A stretch of 50,454 nucleotides of DNA, taken from Gnetum montanum (Eukaryota > Streptophyta > Gnetopsida > Gnetales > Gnetaceae). Below are positions 46,857 through 50,454 of this stretch, in pieces (position 1 is the stretch's first letter; every line of letters starts with the position of its first letter). The notes under the pieces are model-generated. The model saw only the letters and a program-made list of their open reading frames with translations. It ran no database searches and was not told the DNA's origin. The stretch is taken from the NCBI GenBank assembly GCA_015680685.1, contig MNCI01015499.1, positions 777,707 through 828,160 of the forward strand. Direction: 5' to 3'. The position numbers and the translations under genes were made by a program.

Positions 46857-47810
46857 TAATGAGTGGTGAGGTACCCCTACACTCAACCATATAAAACGAG
46901 CCTAGCACACACGATCTGGTCAAACTCCACAGAATAAATGCCTAAACGCCCCATGGAACACTTGGGGTTAATCATTCGTTGTCTTCCTAGACTTACTTGT
47001 TGTTGTCATGGTGTATGGTTAAGTAAGTCCGAGGTATATGATTTTTATGGTCTTTTATGATTTTTCTCCTATGATATCAAGGTGAAGGGTTGAGAGAGCT
47101 AACTAACTCTAACTAAGGACTAAGTCTAAATTAACTAGCACTAGCATCCGTTCCCACTTACCATACACACCCTGAAATATGCAACTGTGGCTACCAAACG
47201 TTAATCGTTACTGGGATCACCACACGTAATGCACGTGCTCGAAGTGGTCGTACTGAGGCACTTAACTAGCCTAAACGTGATGAGCAGCTGATTCCTTGAC
47301 TAGCCATACACATCCGTAGATGCTCGTAATCAAGTCGTACTCATCCCACGTTCTAGGAGTTGAGGGTGAGAGAGACTAATTGCAATGAGTAGCTGATTCC
47401 TTAATTAGCCGTACACATTCATCAATGCTCGTAATCAAGTCGTACTCATGCCGTGCTAATGTAAGTAATAAATAACAAGTAATAAATCCTATTCCATGCA
47501 CTGCAAGGTTTATCCACAAAGCTCGTCTTTATTGCCGTACACAACTTGCATTCAGGTACAAAGCTGCTTGAATAAATATCCGTTCACTTGGGGACTCCTA
47601 TTACGGGCACATGGAAAATATTCTATCTCTAGAGTGATCAAACTACCATAGTTTCCCTACTTTAAGCCTAGGATGGAAAATAAGGAGAGTGCCACCTCTT
47701 ATTTATAGATTTGACGATGGACCGCGATATCGTGTACGCGATATCGTAGGGGACGACGCGATATCGCATGGGATGCAATATTGCGGTGCATGTGATATCG
47801 CGTCTCATCA
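46857..47810 (-). repeat. 3' LTR of element 5
   Basis: 954 bp. The left edge TAATGAGTGG differs from TGATGAG by one base; the right edge is ...GTCTCATCA. U3 (about 47715-47800) has GATATCG modules next to minus-strand TATAAATAAGAGG. Part of the middle (about 47270-47460) is a local duplication of the 'gctcgtaatcaagtcgtactcat' block. Confidence 0.88.
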
Positions 47811-47823
47811 TACCCCCATGATT
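47811..47823 (-). other. Polypurine tract of element 5
   Basis: Minus-strand AATCATGGGGGTA adjacent to the 3' LTR. Two more PPT-like copies occur at 48378-48390 and 49773-49784. Confidence 0.8.
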
Positions 47824-49755
47824 GAATGAAAACTCATCCTCAAGTTCCTTACAATAATATCAGGAAGGTATGGAATTATTGAGGGGAATGGAACTAATGG
47901 GATGACATGTGAATGGATCATCATTACAAGACTTGACAAAATTGGTGTTCATGACAACAAGGGTGAACACCTTATTACAATGACATTAGGCCTTAGTTGG
48001 CAGCTGAGAAAGAGAAAGAGAAAAAAGTGTCGCTGCTGCCAACGCCAAGATTGCACCTTCGGTGTCCATCCGTAAGCGCGTAATCGATCTTGCTCCTTGC
48101 ATAGCTGCTTCAACGCTACTCCATTCCAAGTGTTTACTCCAAATCCAATCCATTGTTGTATGATCACCATCTGCACATACAACACAATCATATATTAGCA
48201 AGGGTAAATGAGTCATCATGTAATTAATACCTTGCTTCAGTGTAGGTCCATTGGCTAGGTTGTGGTATGGCTGATATGGATCTGGGAATATATTAATGAT
48301 GACTACCAAAGGTGTAGGGGTTAGGAAGAAAATCAAAAATTTTGGGGCTAGGAGAAAATCGAAAAAATTAGGCCCCGTACCCCCATGACTAATCGTGAAC
48401 CTCTGGTAGCATTAGAATGGAGAAAGAATAGGAGTAAGAAAGATAGAGAAAAAGCGACAATGGTAATGTCAATAAAGTGGATGTCAAGATGGAAATGAAC
48501 AAAAGAAATTAGATTGCAAAAATGTTAGGGAAAAGAATTTAACTAAGGTTCCAAATAGGAATGTTAGTGGGTCCTCCCCAAAGCAGGCTTATGCCCTTAA
48601 TGCCCTGACAAACCCACATTCAAAGAGTCCGTAGTCCCTGGGAATGTCATTTGGAACAAGAGTTACAGTCTTAACCGCAATAATTTACCAAAAAGAAAAC
48701 AATGCATCAACCAAAATATATACACTAATGATACAACTGGCAATGAGGTGAACAATGGAGAGAAGGATGGAGAGAAGAGAATGGGATGGAATCTCTAGAA
48801 TGAGGTGGTGTACAACCCCTTGTGTGTTTCATGATTAATGGGACTTAGCAAATCTCATTCCATCACTGGCCTCAAACCAACCACATCCAGTGACTTCGCA
48901 TCAATACAATTGGCTGAACCATCCACTTGAATAACAAGAATGCATCCTTCAAGAGCCACCACCATTCCGATGAAACAAAGGAGAGAATGGGAAGTGAGAA
49001 GGGCCTTAGTTAGAGGGAACATTTTTAGTTCCATAACCAGTGCTTATTGCCCAAGGTTATTCATCTAAGGGATGTGCTTTGAATTCTCACTTAGTAAGTT
49101 TTTTTTTGTGTTTTGTGTTTTTATGCATGAGAACCACACCATGCAAAGACTTCTTGTTTTTATCGTCTCAGCTTCCAATAATTGGGTAACATTGGAATAG
49201 CAGAAAACTCAAGAAGAAACATTCAAGAACCCAAGAGAATGACCAACAAAAAAGCAAGAAGTTCCCTTGAAGTCACACCCTTTTCAATCCTTGAGTCCTT
49301 CCTTAGTTTGAGATATACCTAGTCACCGATTTGTTAAAGTTCTTATTATAAGGGGCTGTACATTTCCAAGCCGAGAGAAACCATAGAAATTTGTGGATGG
49401 ATGGATGAAGTGGTCTCATTGCCTGCCATATCAAAAGAAACATACCTTAGTATCAACATTGTGACTTAAAGGTAAAAACCAAACATTAGCAATCAATATG
49501 AAAATAGTTCATACCATCATTCCAAACACTTATTATGGGACAAATTTACAGGGTGGATCACACACATACACACAAAAAATGGAAAAAAAATATAACGATG
49601 TTGTAAAACAAAAAATAAGAAAAGTTAAAGAAATTTGTAAAACAAAAACTTAGAAAAGCTAAAAAAATTTGTAAAACAAAAATGTGTAAGAAAAAAACAT
49701 GTAAAACAAAAACTTGTAAAAAAAAAATCAAAAAAGAACTAAGGGCCCCATAGGA
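47824..49755 (-). other. 3' non-coding region of element 5 with tandem array
   Basis: About 1.9 kb that parallels 21440-23448 of element 1. The A-rich array at about 49590-49740 (gtaaaacaaaaa-type units) is the complement of the element 1 array but more degenerate. No coding frame is convincing. Confidence 0.75.
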
Positions 49756-50247
49756 TCAGCATAGGTGGCCATCTCCCCCATGACTGAGTTGTAAGGGAGA
49801 GATCCAAAATAATAAGAGAGGTTGCCCATTGGTGGAGGTGTAACTTGCACTAGCTATTGCGGATTCATGGAAAGGTTTTGTTTGTTGTACGTTAACTAAT
49901 AACCTTTTATCCGGGTTGTCAGGCTTATATATCATCATGGCTCTAGAGGGGAAGGTAGTATGAATAATATAAGGTCCTTCCCACAAGGTTTGAAACTTTG
50001 TACGTTGGGGTACATGCGTGGGGTTCCAGTAAAGGACCTTATCTCCTGGTTGGTATCTAAACCTTTGGATCCTTAAGTCATGACGCTATTTACTGTGTGC
50101 CTTATGTAACTCATTTAATGATAGTGCAACCAATCGATTCTCATCTAACACATTCAAAGTTGCTAACCATTTTTTTTGTGCTAGGTTGAGATCCAGGTGA
50201 AGTTCGCAAGCCGTGGAAAGTGTACGAAGATCATTCTGTATGGGGAG
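49756..50247 (-). pseudogene. Ty3/gypsy integrase, C-terminal part
   Basis: From 50247 downward the frame reads LPIQNDLR...LNVLDENRLVALSLNELHKAHSK, a TAG, then RHDLRIQRFRYQPGDKVLYWN and LWEGPYIIHTTFPSRA. The LDE-R spacing, F..GD.VL and the GPY/F motif (WEGPYII) identify the C-terminal end of a Ty3-type integrase. There is no chromodomain after it; the frame runs on to SHGGDGHLC. The catalytic core would lie beyond 50247 and has been displaced by element 6. One in-frame stop shows it is inactive. Confidence 0.88.
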
Positions 50248-50454
50248 TGATGAGTGGCGAGGTACCCCTACACTCCACCATACGAATACGAGCGTACACG
50301 CACGATCTGGTCGAACTTCGTAGACTAAATGCCTTAACGCCACAAGAAACACTTGGGGTTAATCGTTCGTTGTCTTCCCAGGCTTGCTTGTATGTGTCAC
50401 GGTGTATGGTTAAGCAAGTCTGAGGTATGTGATTTTTTTGGTATTTTCGGCTTA
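50248..50454 (-). mobile_element. Element 6: LTR edge, runs off the window
   Basis: TGATGAGTGGCGAGGTACC begins at 50248 and matches the left edge of the LTRs at 27087 and 34856. It interrupts the integrase frame of element 5 and is not preceded by a PBS, so it is an outer edge. Candidate TSD copy GGGAG at 50243-50247; its partner is outside the window. Confidence 0.85.

Larger units (their letters stand above)
46857..50247 (-). mobile_element. Element 5: Ty3/gypsy-like element retaining integrase (partial)
   Basis: 3' LTR 46857-47810, PPT 47811-47823, 3' non-coding region with a tandem array, and the C-terminal part of a Ty3-type integrase up to 50247, where the LTR of element 6 interrupts it. 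The 5' part lies beyond the window. The 3' region matches element 1 in the same order: three PPT-like motifs, tandem array and the SHGGDGHLC frame. It is the only member here with visible pol, and a model for the autonomous relative of elements 1 to 3. Confidence 0.88.

Overview
This is a window of a large, AT-rich plant nuclear genome that is dominated by repeats. It contains one recognisable host gene with spliceosomal introns, surrounded by degenerate retroelements. A Penelope-like element carrying a GIY-YIG endonuclease, large introns and deep retroelement nesting together suggest a gymnosperm, probably a conifer. That assignment is an inference. Penelope-like elements of the 'Dryad' type are known from conifers, but no species-specific marker is visible.

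Layout. 1-2410 holds LTR debris of one Ty3/gypsy-like superfamily: a partial LTR at 1-397 and a probable solo LTR at 1223-2410. 4670-11617 is a four-exon gene for a Ca2+-dependent mitochondrial carrier of the ATP-Mg/Pi (SCaMC/APC) type, about 500 codons, with four EF-hands and three carrier repeats. It is preceded by a (GA)n leader and has a Tourist-like MITE in intron 1. About 13960-15133 holds a decayed Penelope-like element (minus) and the 3' end of an RTE-type LINE (plus).

15940-43415 is a nested stack. An RTE LINE is split at 17433/43331 by a Ty1/copia-type element (minus, 17434-43330). That element carries three further LTR elements: element 1 (17474-24300, plus, inside the copia 3' LTR, TSD TTCCC), element 2 (27087-35683, minus, TSD CCAAT) and element 3 (36631-40918, minus, TSD GATAG). 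All three encode gag only, or gag plus protease, and none has a recognisable reverse transcriptase or integrase. Element 2 also carries a long accessory coding region behind an internal LTR-like promoter block. 45230-46856 is a second LINE (minus). It is cut by element 5 (46857-50247, minus), a relative of element 1 that still has the end of an integrase. Element 5 is cut in turn by the LTR of element 6 (50248 to the window end).

How the parts relate. Element 5 shares its 3' non-coding region with element 1, which suggests that element 1 arose from a pol-bearing relative by internal deletion. The most unusual recurring signal is a cluster of CpG-rich palindromes (core GATATCGCGTACGCGATATC) just upstream of the TATA box in the U3 of most of these LTRs. 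Its copy number varies, and it is repeated inside element 2 ahead of the accessory coding region. All coordinates, TSDs and motifs were read by eye; identities and ages were not computed.
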